Positions 34,602 to 42,686 of a stretch of DNA of 49,243 nucleotides are shown piece by piece. This DNA comes from an uncultured Lachnospiraceae bacterium. GTDB taxonomy: Bacteria > Bacillota > Clostridia > Lachnospirales > Lachnospiraceae. The translations under genes and the position numbers were made by a program. How positions within the stretch are numbered: the stretch's first letter is position 1; each line of letters opens with the position of its first letter. The stretch covers positions 1-49,243 of the forward strand of contig CAKQXY010000027.1 of NCBI GenBank assembly GCA_934292725.1, written 5' to 3'. Below the pieces are notes generated by a model. It worked only from the letters and a program-made list of their open reading frames with translations, searched no databases and was not told where the DNA came from.

Positions 34602-35240
34602 TTATTTATCTTCAGCTGGAAATTTGATATTCCACAATCGCTCCCAGCCACCAGTTTGAAATTCTCTTAACTGGTATACATTTTTCTTTGCCGTTTCCCT
34701 ATCCATGTCATGTTCAATAATCTGCAGTACTGATGAGAAAAATCCTGTATAAATCATATGCATAAGACTTTCACTAACATCTGGGAACTCTATTCCTGCA
34801 TCACACATTGTCTTCATATATTTCTGACTTGCTTCCACCTCTCGCTCTACCATGTTATGGATAAAATTCTCGAACTTTCCGCTGTCTCCACATTTTAAGA
34901 GCAATCTAAAATTATCATAGTGATCATAAATATAATCGATCATCTGATCCATTCCATCGCTTGAAGTTCCAGACATATTCTTTGTCTGCTCTTCGGCAGA
35001 AAGCTCTGCAAATTCAGCTAATATTCCATCATATATTTCGTAAATGTGCTCCACATAAGGATCTGTCAGTGCATCAAAAAGCATTTCCTTCGTCGGATAG
35101 TATTTATAAAATGCTCCGGTTGTGAGTCCGGCATCTTTCACAATATTCCTCAAAGATGCTCCACTGAATCCGTATTTTAAAAAATGTCTGAGTGCTGTGT
35201 CCAATATTTTTTCCTTGGTTTTCTCTGCCTTTACTGACAT
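34602..35240 (-). CDS. TetR/AcrR family transcriptional regulator
   Basis: A 212-aa repressor. The N-terminal helix-turn-helix (about 10-55) reads ILDTALRHFLKYGFSGASLR and continues NIVKDAGLTTGAFYKYY, the TetR signature. The C-terminal ligand domain is unremarkable. The start at 35240 follows GGAGG. It is transcribed toward the ABC pair; a palindrome over its own promoter suggests autorepression and perhaps control of the exporter by its substrate. Confidence 0.9.
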   Translation of the reverse strand: MSVKAEKTKEKILDTALRHFLKYGFSGASLRNIVKDAGLTTGAFYKYYPTKEMLFDALTDPYVEHIYEIYDGILAEFAELSAEEQTKNMSGTSSDGMDQMIDYIYDHYDNFRLLLKCGDSGKFENFIHNMVEREVEASQKYMKTMCDAGIEFPDVSESLMHMIYTGFFSSVLQIIEHDMDRETAKKNVYQLREFQTGGWERLWNIKFPAEDK

Positions 35241-35266
35241 ATGATTCATCCTCCAATGCTGCAAAA

Positions 35267-35294
35267 TATAACAGTGTTATATCACACTGTTATA
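35267..35294. promoter_or_regulatory. TetR-type operator
   Basis: 10-bp perfect arms TATAACAGTG and CACTGTTATA with an 8-bp spacer. It overlaps the -10 box and start region of the tetR promoter, as expected for an autoregulated TetR repressor. Confidence 0.8.
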
Positions 35295-35320
35295 TTAATT
35301 TTATCTATCGATATTGTCAA
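35292..35320 (-). promoter_or_regulatory. Sigma-A promoter of the tetR-family gene
   Basis: On the minus strand TTGACA (35320-35315) and TAATAT (35297-35292) at 17 bp. Confidence 0.85.
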
Positions 35321-35403
35321 GAATACACATGCTGTCTTATTGGACTTTTTTTCTCACTTGACAACCTATAATGTTTCTATTTTTTATGACAAACACTTGT
35401 CAA

Positions 35404-35423
35404 AATATCACCCTCGTGATATT
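35404..35423. repeat. Palindrome in the leader of the Rpn remnant
   Basis: AATATCAC-CCTC-GTGATATT, perfect 8-bp arms. It sits just behind a TTGTCA hexamer and before a GAAAGGA ribosome site, so it belongs to the old control region of the deleted gene. Confidence 0.5.
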
Positions 35424-35448
35424 CTCATAATAGAAAGGAATACTTTAA

Positions 35449-35838
35449 GGTACAAAAGAAGTCGAAACTTTTGAGCTTTCTGGCTTAAATGCAAGAGATC
35501 AATGGGCACTATTTATTAACTCTGGTCAACAGGAGGTGTATGAAAAATTGATTGAAGAAAACAAAACATTTGAGGAAGCATATGAGCGTTTAAAAAAAGC
35601 TAGCAGCGATGAAACATTAATGGCTATGTATCGAAACCGCGAAAAAGCAATCCGCGACTGGAATGATTCCATAAACTCAGCCAGAAAGGACGGAGTACAA
35701 CAGGGGGTACATTTAGGTGAGCAGCGTGTTAATGCGCTCTATGAGAGATTATTACAAGAAAATAGAGGTTCTGAAATTCCAAAAGCAATTGCTGATCCAA
35801 CATTTCGGACAAAATTATTTAACGAATACGGAATTTAA
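35449..35838 (+). pseudogene. Rpn-family nuclease/transposase, 3' remnant
   Basis: A 129-codon open frame without a start codon, preceded directly by an in-frame TAA. Its reading (ETFELSGLNARDQWALFINS, later YERLKKASSDETLMAMYRNREK split here, then Gln- and Gly-rich GVQQGVHLGEQR) matches the C-terminal part of the PD-(D/E)XK 'Rpn' recombination-promoting nuclease family. Promoter-like and ribosome-site sequences lie just upstream, so the N-terminal catalytic part was probably removed by an internal deletion. A short product from GTG at 35536 behind AGGAGG is possible. Confidence 0.75.
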
Positions 35839-35847
35839 GCCAGAGTG

Positions 35848-35983
35848 ACAGGGGCAATGGCTCTTTTATTGTCCCTGATGGCTCCGTTACAATTCACGGG
35901 TGCACCCTTTCGGATGCACCCCTACATAACTATATTTATTCAATTGTAATGTGCTTCTTCTCTTCTACAACTGGCTTTGCTTC
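35848..35983. repeat. Duplicated hsp20 3' end and terminator region
   Basis: This 136-bp segment is an imperfect direct repeat of 38569-38709. The last 59 bp (35925-35983) are identical to 38651-38709, which code for the final 16 codons of hsp20 with its stop and flank. The hydrolase gene reads into it in another frame and takes its last five codons and stop from it. Confidence 0.9.
35898..35921 (-). terminator. GAAA-capped terminator hairpin, copy 2
   Basis: GGGTGCA and TGCACCC arms with the same inner TCC-GAAA-GGG as copies 1 and 3. It serves the alpha/beta hydrolase operon. Confidence 0.75.
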
Positions 35984-36900
35984 CATTCTTCAACGGCATT
36001 TCTCACCCGTTTGTCAATATCCAAACGTGCTCTCTGGCATTCTTTCGGATATCTTCTTGCCGCCTGAAATGCCATTTTCATAAAGAATCCAGAACCGACT
36101 GGCAACATCATTTTTAACATACTCTCCGGAAAAACGAAATGGGTTCCATGCTCATAGATAACAGACTCTAATCTGCATGTGTGTGGGCTTTCTTTCATCC
36201 GCTGTCTCATGCGGCGGATATATTTTGCAGTATCCCACAACACATCATCTTCAGCACCAATCAGTAACAATATTCCATGTATTTTTTCAATCTTGATCAT
36301 CTCTTCTTCTGTGATTGGGTGAGCCTTTTCCGAATCATCAAACAGTTTTCTTGAATTAACCATATCACCAGTCCGCTTTGTTTCCTTCTCAATCACTTTC
36401 CAGTAGTCTGGATGTTTATAGCAAAAAGGCATATACGGAAGTGGTTCTCCTTTATAGGAAAAAAGAGATTCTCCTTCAATCGGCCATTCCTTACAGCCAT
36501 CTTTTTTACCCTGCATAAATCCCTGCCAGATAAAATCACTCGGTGTCAGACCTATCGTCAATGTGATGTCTTCAAAATAAGAAGCGGCAATTAAAGCAAG
36601 TGTTCCTGTAGTGGATGCCCCGACAATTCCTATCTTCTTATTACCATGTGTTTTTAACCAGTCGATTGCTTTTTCTATGCGTTCCAGAGGATAATTATGA
36701 TGTCCGTAATCCTTTTTTCCAGGTGACATCGTCATCACATTCACACCAAGTTTATGTAACCATTTCACGGATGTACGCGCCAGATAATCCTCTGAGTCAT
36801 CTCCAATCATTGCAATCATTGCACAGTTTGAGTCGGTTTTACATTCCCAATATGCTCCATAAAATCCATCTGATTCCACATTAAAATGTCTTTTCTTCAT
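35965..36900 (-). CDS. Alpha/beta hydrolase, BAAT/acyl-CoA thioester hydrolase-like
   Basis: A 311-aa cytoplasmic hydrolase resembling the C-terminal domain of bile acid-CoA:amino acid N-acyltransferase/acyl-CoA thioesterases. Catalytic candidates are the nucleophile Ser in GIVGASTTG, the acid in LIGAEDDVLWDT and the His in YEHGTHF. The start at 36900 follows AAGGAG. Third gene of an operon with two methyltransferases. Its last five residues (KQSQL) come from the duplicated hsp20 fragment. The substrate is unknown; a thioester or ester made with the methyltransferases is conceivable. Confidence 0.8.
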   Translation of the reverse strand: MKKRHFNVESDGFYGAYWECKTDSNCAMIAMIGDDSEDYLARTSVKWLHKLGVNVMTMSPGKKDYGHHNYPLERIEKAIDWLKTHGNKKIGIVGASTTGTLALIAASYFEDITLTIGLTPSDFIWQGFMQGKKDGCKEWPIEGESLFSYKGEPLPYMPFCYKHPDYWKVIEKETKRTGDMVNSRKLFDDSEKAHPITEEEMIKIEKIHGILLLIGAEDDVLWDTAKYIRRMRQRMKESPHTCRLESVIYEHGTHFVFPESMLKMMLPVGSGFFMKMAFQAARRYPKECQRARLDIDKRVRNAVEEWKQSQL

Positions 36901-36919
36901 ATATATCATCTCCTTAATA

Positions 36920-37720
36920 TCAGCCACGCTTCTCCAAAACAATTATTTTGTTTGAGATATTCCGAACGATTGGAATCTTTCCTATCACATGATAAATCGA
37001 CATAAGCTCTTTCATTCCTTCAACAAGACTGACTTCCTGACAAACAGAAAATATCGGTATGATTCTTTGCAGCTCCTTTCCGTTTTTAACTCCCCATGTG
37101 AATTTTGCATTGCTTCCCTCTATGGATTTCTCTTTCACATGCTTTACAACAAACGGCGACATGGTTTCAACCATTACTGTAACCTTTTGGAATGATTTTT
37201 CAATAATAGAAAACATCTTTCTGATATCTTTTTCACACAAATACATGGTAAGTCCTTCGATTATTACCAGAACATTCTCACCGTGATAATCAATATCATC
37301 TATATAGGAATCATCCATTGCAGACTTTGCGATCTGATACACTGGACCAATTTCGTTAAGGAACCGGCTCCTTATCTTCATCGTTTCCGGCAAATCCACA
37401 TTGTACCAGCGCAGATATTTTCCTTTCATACGATAACATCTGGTATCTAGTCCGCATGCAATATTTATAACAACTGTATTTGCATGCTTCTCCAAATATT
37501 GCTTAACCATACGGTCTAATACAATTGTTCTCGCAATCACACCATAAGTCATAGCGTTATCTTTATCCGCTTTTGAAAAGTCATAATCAAGCTTTTCCAC
37601 AATCTCTGCTGCAATCTCATCCTTGATTTTAGCATTTTGCTTTTTTGTTTCTTTTGCTCTTGCATACAGTGTCTGCACCATCGTTTCCGGCACACCTGTC
37701 ACCTTAACTTTTTCTTTCAT
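36920..37720 (-). CDS. SAM-dependent methyltransferase, leucine carboxyl methyltransferase-like
   Basis: A 266-aa class I methyltransferase of the LCMT/polyketide O-methyltransferase group (COG3315 type). The SAM site reads VVINIACGLDTRCYRM, with the acidic residue in WYNVDLPETMKIR. These enzymes usually O-methylate carboxylates or phenols of small molecules. The start overlaps the preceding stop (ATGA), giving coupled expression with the neighbouring methyltransferase. Confidence 0.85.
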   Translation of the reverse strand: MKEKVKVTGVPETMVQTLYARAKETKKQNAKIKDEIAAEIVEKLDYDFSKADKDNAMTYGVIARTIVLDRMVKQYLEKHANTVVINIACGLDTRCYRMKGKYLRWYNVDLPETMKIRSRFLNEIGPVYQIAKSAMDDSYIDDIDYHGENVLVIIEGLTMYLCEKDIRKMFSIIEKSFQKVTVMVETMSPFVVKHVKEKSIEGSNAKFTWGVKNGKELQRIIPIFSVCQEVSLVEGMKELMSIYHVIGKIPIVRNISNKIIVLEKRG

Positions 37721-38379
37721 TGTCTATCGCCTTTTCCCATAGGTTTTCTTACAACGCAATGCAGCCTCATACCCTTGCGGATTTCAAATTTTTCCACTTT
37801 TAATCCTGCTTTTCTGCAGCACTTCATGACCATATCTCTTGTTGGAACATGAACATCTCCATGTCCGCATATATTTGCCAACGGCATTTCCAATGTATTC
37901 ATCAGCCATACCAATATTTTATTATCGCTGGTCACATCTCTCAGAATCAATCTTCCATTTGGGCGAAGACATCTTTTTACACTGTCAAAAAATGCCTGTG
38001 GATTTGGATAATGATGAAAACTCATAGAACAAATAATTGCATCAAATGAATCTTTTTCAAAAGGAAAGTTCTCACAGTCTCCCACAACAAATGTTGCATT
38101 TGGAATATTTTTCTTTTTTGCCTGTTCAATCATGGCTGGAGTCAGATCCAGTCCTGTATAATGTCGGTCTGGATATTTTTCTGATAACAAAGAAATCATT
38201 GGTGCTGGTCCACAGCCTGCATCCAATAAATTTCTGAACGGCTCTTTCTCTAGCTCTGCCAGAATATCAGGATAATCCTTCTTACACATTTCGTAAATGC
38301 CAGCATGGTTACTTTCATATCTTCCAGCTGCTTTTGTAAACTCGTTGATTGACAATTTTTTGTATTCTTCGTTTTTCAT
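37717..38379 (-). CDS. SAM-dependent methyltransferase, UbiE/type 11-like
   Basis: A 220-aa class I methyltransferase. Motif I is LLDAGCGPAPMI, motif II YTGLDLTPAMIEQA, and the post-motif region VVGDCENFPFEKDSFDAIIC is typical of Methyltransf_11. First gene of a three-gene operon. GGAGG precedes the start. A candidate metal box (38438) lies in its promoter region. The substrate is unknown. Confidence 0.88.
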   Translation of the reverse strand: MKNEEYKKLSINEFTKAAGRYESNHAGIYEMCKKDYPDILAELEKEPFRNLLDAGCGPAPMISLLSEKYPDRHYTGLDLTPAMIEQAKKKNIPNATFVVGDCENFPFEKDSFDAIICSMSFHHYPNPQAFFDSVKRCLRPNGRLILRDVTSDNKILVWLMNTLEMPLANICGHGDVHVPTRDMVMKCCRKAGLKVEKFEIRKGMRLHCVVRKPMGKGDRQ

Positions 38380-38437
38380 GCCCTTCCTCCAATCACTGCA
38401 TTTTTTCGCCTTGAATCCATATTCATCACTATCATAT

Positions 38438-38453
38438 GTTAGTTTTAGCTAAC
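38438..38453. promoter_or_regulatory. Palindrome GTTAG-N6-CTAAC before the methyltransferase operon
   Basis: GTTAG TTTTAG CTAAC, 59 bp before the first methyltransferase start. It shares 16 identical bases with the site before the ABC pair, suggesting joint control. Confidence 0.6.
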
Positions 38454-38462
38454 CCCATCTTT

Positions 38463-38501
38463 CAAAAAAAACGTGTGAAAACAAAACTGTAATTTCACAC
38501 G
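38463..38501 (-). terminator. Terminator upstream of the methyltransferase operon
   Basis: On the minus strand CGTGTGAAA and TTTCACACG (perfect 9 bp, 38501-38493 and 38480-38472) are followed by eight T. It stops read-through from hsp20. Confidence 0.8.
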
Positions 38502-38623
38502 GTTTCTTTTCTTATGCTTTCAGTATATCACTTTTATCCTGTTTTGCAACTAATTTTTTCTCAGGGAGACAGGTACAATGGTTCTTTTATTATCCCTGAT
38601 GGCTCATTGTAAGTGATAAAAAT

Positions 38624-38649
38624 AGGGCGCACCCTTTCGGATGCGCCCT
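38624..38649 (-). terminator. GAAA-capped terminator hairpin, copy 3 (hsp20)
   Basis: AGGGCGCA and TGCGCCCT: one U-A pair of the other two copies is C-G here, a compensatory change that keeps the stem. It lies 12 bp past the hsp20 stop. Confidence 0.8.
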
Positions 38650-38661
38650 GCATAACTATAT

Positions 38662-39111
38662 TTATTCAATTGTAATGTGCTTCTTCTCTTCTACAACTGG
38701 CTTTGCTTCTTTCTTCGGAACAAACAGTGTCAGCATACCATGCTGGAACTGTGCCTTGATATCCTCTTCAGTAATATCCTTGCCAACATAGAAGCTTCTC
38801 TGGCATGATCCTGCATAACGCTCTCTTCTTAAATACTTGCCAGTCTTCTTATCCTGCTCGTCCTCGTCAAGACCTTTCTCAGCACTGACTACCAGATAAC
38901 CATCCTTTAACTCTGCACGTACTTCATCTTTCTTGAAGCCCGGAAGATCAATCTCTAACTGATAGCCGTCATCATATTCCTGAATATCAGTCTTCATCAG
39001 GTTTGCTGCGTTGTGACCATACAGCTTTCTCTCTGCCTTCTTGTCATCAACATATGGAAAATCAAAGAAATCATCAAATAAACTATTTGTAAAAATGCTC
39101 GGTACTAACAT
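38662..39111 (-). CDS. Hsp20/alpha-crystallin small heat-shock protein
   Basis: A 149-aa ATP-independent chaperone that holds unfolding proteins. The alpha-crystallin domain (about 38-130) includes YQLEIDLPGFKKDEVRAEL, VSAEK and the family's GMLTLFVPKKE. The C-terminal tail ends HITIE, the I-x-I motif used in oligomer assembly. The start at 39111 follows AAGGAG. It has a long leader and a promoter overlapped by a CIRCE element, so HrcA control is expected. Confidence 0.95.
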   Translation of the reverse strand: MLVPSIFTNSLFDDFFDFPYVDDKKAERKLYGHNAANLMKTDIQEYDDGYQLEIDLPGFKKDEVRAELKDGYLVVSAEKGLDEDEQDKKTGKYLRRERYAGSCQRSFYVGKDITEEDIKAQFQHGMLTLFVPKKEAKPVVEEKKHITIE

Positions 39112-39115
39112 AATC

Positions 39116-39148
39116 AAAATCTCCTTTCAGTGCTCCAAACTGGATTTT
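39116..39148 (-). promoter_or_regulatory. Possible RNA thermometer hairpin over the hsp20 ribosome site
   Basis: In the mRNA, AAAATC (39148-39143) can pair with GATTTT (39121-39116), which begins at the last G of the AAGGAG ribosome site. A second leader hairpin, TGCAGCT/AGCTGCA, lies just upstream. Weak, short pairing of this kind could melt on heating; this is inference only. Confidence 0.3.
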
Positions 39149-39294
39149 ATACTTTAACATCTGCAGCTCCAGCTGCAATCTATTTTGACACTCCGGACGC
39201 TGCCGATGTGGTATTTATTTTAGCAGCTTTCGCTGCAGAACTAAGGTTTTTTTAAGAGGCTTCCTTGTTGTTCCCCTTCCTTTGTTCTATGTGT

Positions 39295-39323
39295 ACTATA
39301 GCACTTATTATTAGCACTGTCAA
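39295..39323 (-). promoter_or_regulatory. Sigma-A promoter of hsp20
   Basis: On the minus strand TTGACA (39323-39318) and TATAGT (39300-39295) at 17 bp. The leader would be about 178 nt. Confidence 0.9.
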
Positions 39324-39337
39324 GAGGTGAGTGCTAA
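39311..39337. promoter_or_regulatory. CIRCE element (HrcA operator)
   Basis: TTAGCACTG-N9-GAGTGCTAA; the consensus is TTAGCACTC-N9-GAGTGCTAA, so only one base differs. It overlaps the hsp20 -35 box. Confidence 0.95.
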
Positions 39338-39547
39338 TTTTTTTGTGAAGAATTTGTGAACGTTGGAATTAGAGCCACTGGGGACATACGGTAGCTCATT
39401 TACTGTATTCAATAAATCAAAACATCAACCTTATTTTTTCTAATTCTTTTCAAAAATACATATCCCAGCAAACACGAGATCACTTCTGTAATCGGAAATG
39501 CCCACCCGAATTACTATTTTCATAGTACATTGAACAATTTTGTTATC

Positions 39548-39576
39548 TTGTTTTTTTTCCACAGAAATGATATGAT
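39548..39576 (+). promoter_or_regulatory. Possible promoter of the M42 peptidase gene
   Basis: TTGTTT (39548-39553) and TATGAT (39571-39576) at 17 bp, 50 bp before the start codon. The rest of the gap from 39338 shows no gene. Confidence 0.5.
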
Positions 39577-39626
39577 ACTCAAATATAGAGGAATACAATA
39601 TTCTACTAAGAGAAAGGGATAATGAT

Positions 39627-40718
39627 ATGAAAATCAAACCAGATCAAAATGCAGTTACTATGATTCAGGAGCTGTCTGATGCAAAAGCACCATCCGGATT
39701 TGAGGATGAGGCTGTTGCTGTAGCAAAAAAATATGGTGCAGAATTTGCCGATGTTGAGGAGGATTGCCTGCGCAATCTCTATCTGCGTTCCAAGAACAAT
39801 ACAGGTAATAAGCCTGTTTTTATGCTTGATGCCCACAGTGATGAGGTTGGACTGATGGTTCATTCAATTAAGCCAAATGGAACACTTCGCTTTGTCTCCC
39901 TCGGTGGCTGGAGCGATAATTCTCTCCCGGCATCAAAGGTTCTTGTACGCAACAAATATGGCAATTTTATTCCTGGTGTAATTGCAGCTAAACCACCTCA
40001 TTTCATGACACCTGCTGAGCGTCAGAATGCTGGTTCCACATCAATTCAGTCTCTTGTAATTGATATCGGTGCAACAAGCAAGGAAGATGCTGTTGAAAAC
40101 TTTGGTATCCGCATTGGTGAGCCTATTATTTCTGACGTACATTTCTCCTATGACGAGGAACATGATGTCATGATCGGAAAGGGCTTTGACTGTAGAATTG
40201 GCTGTGCTGCTCTTCTTGAGACTATGCGCCGTCTCTCAAACGAGAACTTAAATGTTGATCTGGTAGGTGTGTTATCTACACAAGAGGAGCTTGGCGAGCG
40301 TGGTGTTAAGGTTGCAGTCGGAAAGGTTGCTCCTCAGATTGCACTGTGTTTCGAGGGCTGCCCTGCTGATGATACCTTTACTGAGCCGTATGCCATTCAG
40401 ACAGCTCTGAAAAAGGGTCCAATGCTTCGTTTTATGGACAAATCAATTGTATGCTCCCCAAGATATCAGCGCTACGTATTAGATCTCGCTGAAGAAAAGG
40501 GACTGGCTGTACAGTCTTCTGTCCGTGAAGGCGGCGGAAACAATGGTGCAATCATTAACACTTCTCTTGATGGCATCCCGGTAATCGTTGTTGGTGTTCC
40601 TGTTCGTTACATCCATTCTCATTACGGAATCACTTCCTATTATGATTTCGAAGCAACAGTACAGTTAGCAACTGAAGTAGTTCGTTCTATGACAGAGGAA
40701 ATCATCCGTTCCTTCTGA
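39627..40718 (+). CDS. M42 family metallopeptidase
   Basis: A 363-aa cytoplasmic co-catalytic metal aminopeptidase of the M42 (TET/FrvX/PepA) type. Metal and catalytic residues: H70 and D72 in LDAHSDEVG, Asp in GKGFDCRIGCAALLE, the Glu pair in STQEELGERG, and the final His in VPVRYIHSHYG. The family forms dodecameric tetrahedral particles that trim short peptides. The ribosome site is AAAGGGA. Monocistronic with its own terminator. Confidence 0.93.
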   Translation: MKIKPDQNAVTMIQELSDAKAPSGFEDEAVAVAKKYGAEFADVEEDCLRNLYLRSKNNTGNKPVFMLDAHSDEVGLMVHSIKPNGTLRFVSLGGWSDNSLPASKVLVRNKYGNFIPGVIAAKPPHFMTPAERQNAGSTSIQSLVIDIGATSKEDAVENFGIRIGEPIISDVHFSYDEEHDVMIGKGFDCRIGCAALLETMRRLSNENLNVDLVGVLSTQEELGERGVKVAVGKVAPQIALCFEGCPADDTFTEPYAIQTALKKGPMLRFMDKSIVCSPRYQRYVLDLAEEKGLAVQSSVREGGGNNGAIINTSLDGIPVIVVGVPVRYIHSHYGITSYYDFEATVQLATEVVRSMTEEIIRSF

Positions 40719-40745
40719 TCAAACTTTTAACTCGCAGAAGACAAA

Positions 40746-40783
40746 AGCTAATGGGGCCGGCTCTTAAACCGACCCCACTAGCT
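40746..40783 (+). terminator. Terminator of the M42 gene
   Basis: 15-bp stem (40746-40760 with 40769-40783, two mismatched or wobble positions) followed by TATTTTTTAT. Confidence 0.85.
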
Positions 40784-40867
40784 TATTTTTTATCAAGAAA
40801 TTCTGCCGTTTTCCATTTCGTACACTACGTCTGCCAGATATGTCTGTCTCAATATTTATTATTTCTT

Positions 40868-42610
40868 TTAGTCCAGATAAGCACCTTTCATTGGGCTTAC
40901 TGCATGACGAGTGAAAAGTCCCATAACGCCCTTATTGTACTTTGGTGTTCTCGGCTTCCAGTTTTTGCGGCGCTCCTTTAAAATCTCATCAATTTCCTCT
41001 GGTGTCTTATGAACACCATTTACTCCGATGATATTAAGCTTTCTCTCTTTCACGTCGATCTCAATCAAATCACCCTCTTCTACAAGCGCAATCGGACCGC
41101 CGTCTACTGCCTCTGGGCTGCAATGACCAATAACTGGTCCTGTGGATGCACCTGAGAAACGTCCGTCTGTGATCAGTGCAATACTCTTTCCAAGCTCCTT
41201 GTCACTGCTGATTGCCTCTGAGGTATAAAACATCTCCGGCATTCCGCTTCCCTTCGGACCCTCATAGCGAATAAAGACTGCATCACCCTTTTGTACCTTA
41301 TGCTTTAATACAGCATCCAGACACTCTTCCTCGCTGTCAAACGGTCTTGCGCGAAGTACTGCCTTAAACATCTCCTTAGGGCAGGCAGTATGTTTGATAA
41401 CTGCGCCTTCCGGTGCCAGATTTCCACGCAGAATTGCGATGCTTCCATCTGTACCAATTGCCTTATCGTATGGACGAATAATATCTTCTCTTGTCAGATT
41501 AAGCTGATAGCGCTTATTGAACTCATCAAGCCAGTGATTACACTTTTCATAAAATCCATTTGCTCGCAGCTCCTCAAGATTCTCACCAAGCGTCTTTCCA
41601 GTTACTGTCATAACGTTCAGATGAAGATGTTCCTTGATCTCTTCCATGATGGCCGGAACACCGCCTGCATAATAGAAACACTCAGCTGGCCAACGTCCTG
41701 CCGGGCGCACGTCTAATAAGTAACGTGCACTTCTGTGGAGACGGTCAAAAGTATCACCTGTAATCTCAATACCAAATTCGTGTGCAATTGCAGGCAGATG
41801 CAGTAAGCAGTTTGTACTTCCAGAGATTGCCGCATGTATTAAAATTGCATTCTCAAAGCTCTCCATAGTAACAATATCAGATGGACGCATATTCTCCATT
41901 GTAGCAAGACGAACTGACTGTCTTCCTGCTTCACGCGCAAATGCAAGCAAATCTGGGCTTGTCGCTGGCATCAGTGCACTTCCCGGCAAAGCCAGACCAA
42001 GTGCCTCTGCCATGATCTGCATAGTAGATGCTGTTCCGATAAATGAGCAGGCACCACAGCTTGGACAAGCATTGCACTTTGCCCAGTCAAGCTTCTCCTC
42101 GCCTATCTCTCCGCGCTCAAACTTTGCGCTGTACATTCCAAGCTGCTCTAATGTAAGCATTTCAGGACCGGCATTCATAGTTCCGCCCGGGACAAATACA
42201 GCCGGAATATTTACTCTTGCCATACCGATCAAATTTCCCGGAACACCCTTATCACAGCTAGACAGATATACACCTGCATCAAATGGTGTAGCATTTGCGT
42301 GAATCTCAATCATATTTGCAATCATCTCACGGCTTGCAAGGCTGTAGTTGATACCGTCTGTTCCCTGGCTCTCACCATCACAGATATCTGTACAGAAATA
42401 GCGTGCACCAAAGCCGCCCTCTTCTTCGATTCCTTTTCGCACTTCCTCCACCAGAATATTCAAATGACCGCTTCCCGGATGGCTGTCTCCATATGTGCTC
42501 TCAATCATGACCTGTACCTTGTCCAGATCTTCCTTCTTCCAACCAGTTCCAATACGCAGCGGATCCAGCTCCGGTGCCAGCTTTCTCATTTTCTGACTTG
42601 TTAATTCCAT
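40868..42610 (-). CDS. IlvD/Edd family dehydratase, probable sugar-acid dehydratase
   Basis: A 580-aa Fe-S dehydratase of the dihydroxy-acid/phosphogluconate dehydratase family. The cluster cysteines are in DICDGESQG, SSCDKGVPGN and CPSCGACSFIGTASTM. The final conserved block is ITDGRFSGASTG. The start at 42610 (MELTSQ) follows GGAGG. It lies in an operon behind a GntP permease and near a FadR-type regulator, which favours an aldonic acid such as gluconate as substrate over a role in branched-chain amino acid synthesis. No aldolase or sugar-acid kinase is in the window. Confidence 0.88.
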   Translation of the reverse strand: MELTSQKMRKLAPELDPLRIGTGWKKEDLDKVQVMIESTYGDSHPGSGHLNILVEEVRKGIEEEGGFGARYFCTDICDGESQGTDGINYSLASREMIANMIEIHANATPFDAGVYLSSCDKGVPGNLIGMARVNIPAVFVPGGTMNAGPEMLTLEQLGMYSAKFERGEIGEEKLDWAKCNACPSCGACSFIGTASTMQIMAEALGLALPGSALMPATSPDLLAFAREAGRQSVRLATMENMRPSDIVTMESFENAILIHAAISGSTNCLLHLPAIAHEFGIEITGDTFDRLHRSARYLLDVRPAGRWPAECFYYAGGVPAIMEEIKEHLHLNVMTVTGKTLGENLEELRANGFYEKCNHWLDEFNKRYQLNLTREDIIRPYDKAIGTDGSIAILRGNLAPEGAVIKHTACPKEMFKAVLRARPFDSEEECLDAVLKHKVQKGDAVFIRYEGPKGSGMPEMFYTSEAISSDKELGKSIALITDGRFSGASTGPVIGHCSPEAVDGGPIALVEEGDLIEIDVKERKLNIIGVNGVHKTPEEIDEILKERRKNWKPRTPKYNKGVMGLFTRHAVSPMKGAYLD

Positions 42611-42686
42611 GTCTTTTTCCTCCATATTTTTCAATTACTCAGTCATTGAATGGCCGAAGATTCCAACACCTGTTTTCTAAAATTGA

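Noticed and set aside
42611..42686. Separate promoter for the dehydratase gene
   Set aside because: No convincing -35/-10 pair was found; co-transcription with gntP is simpler.
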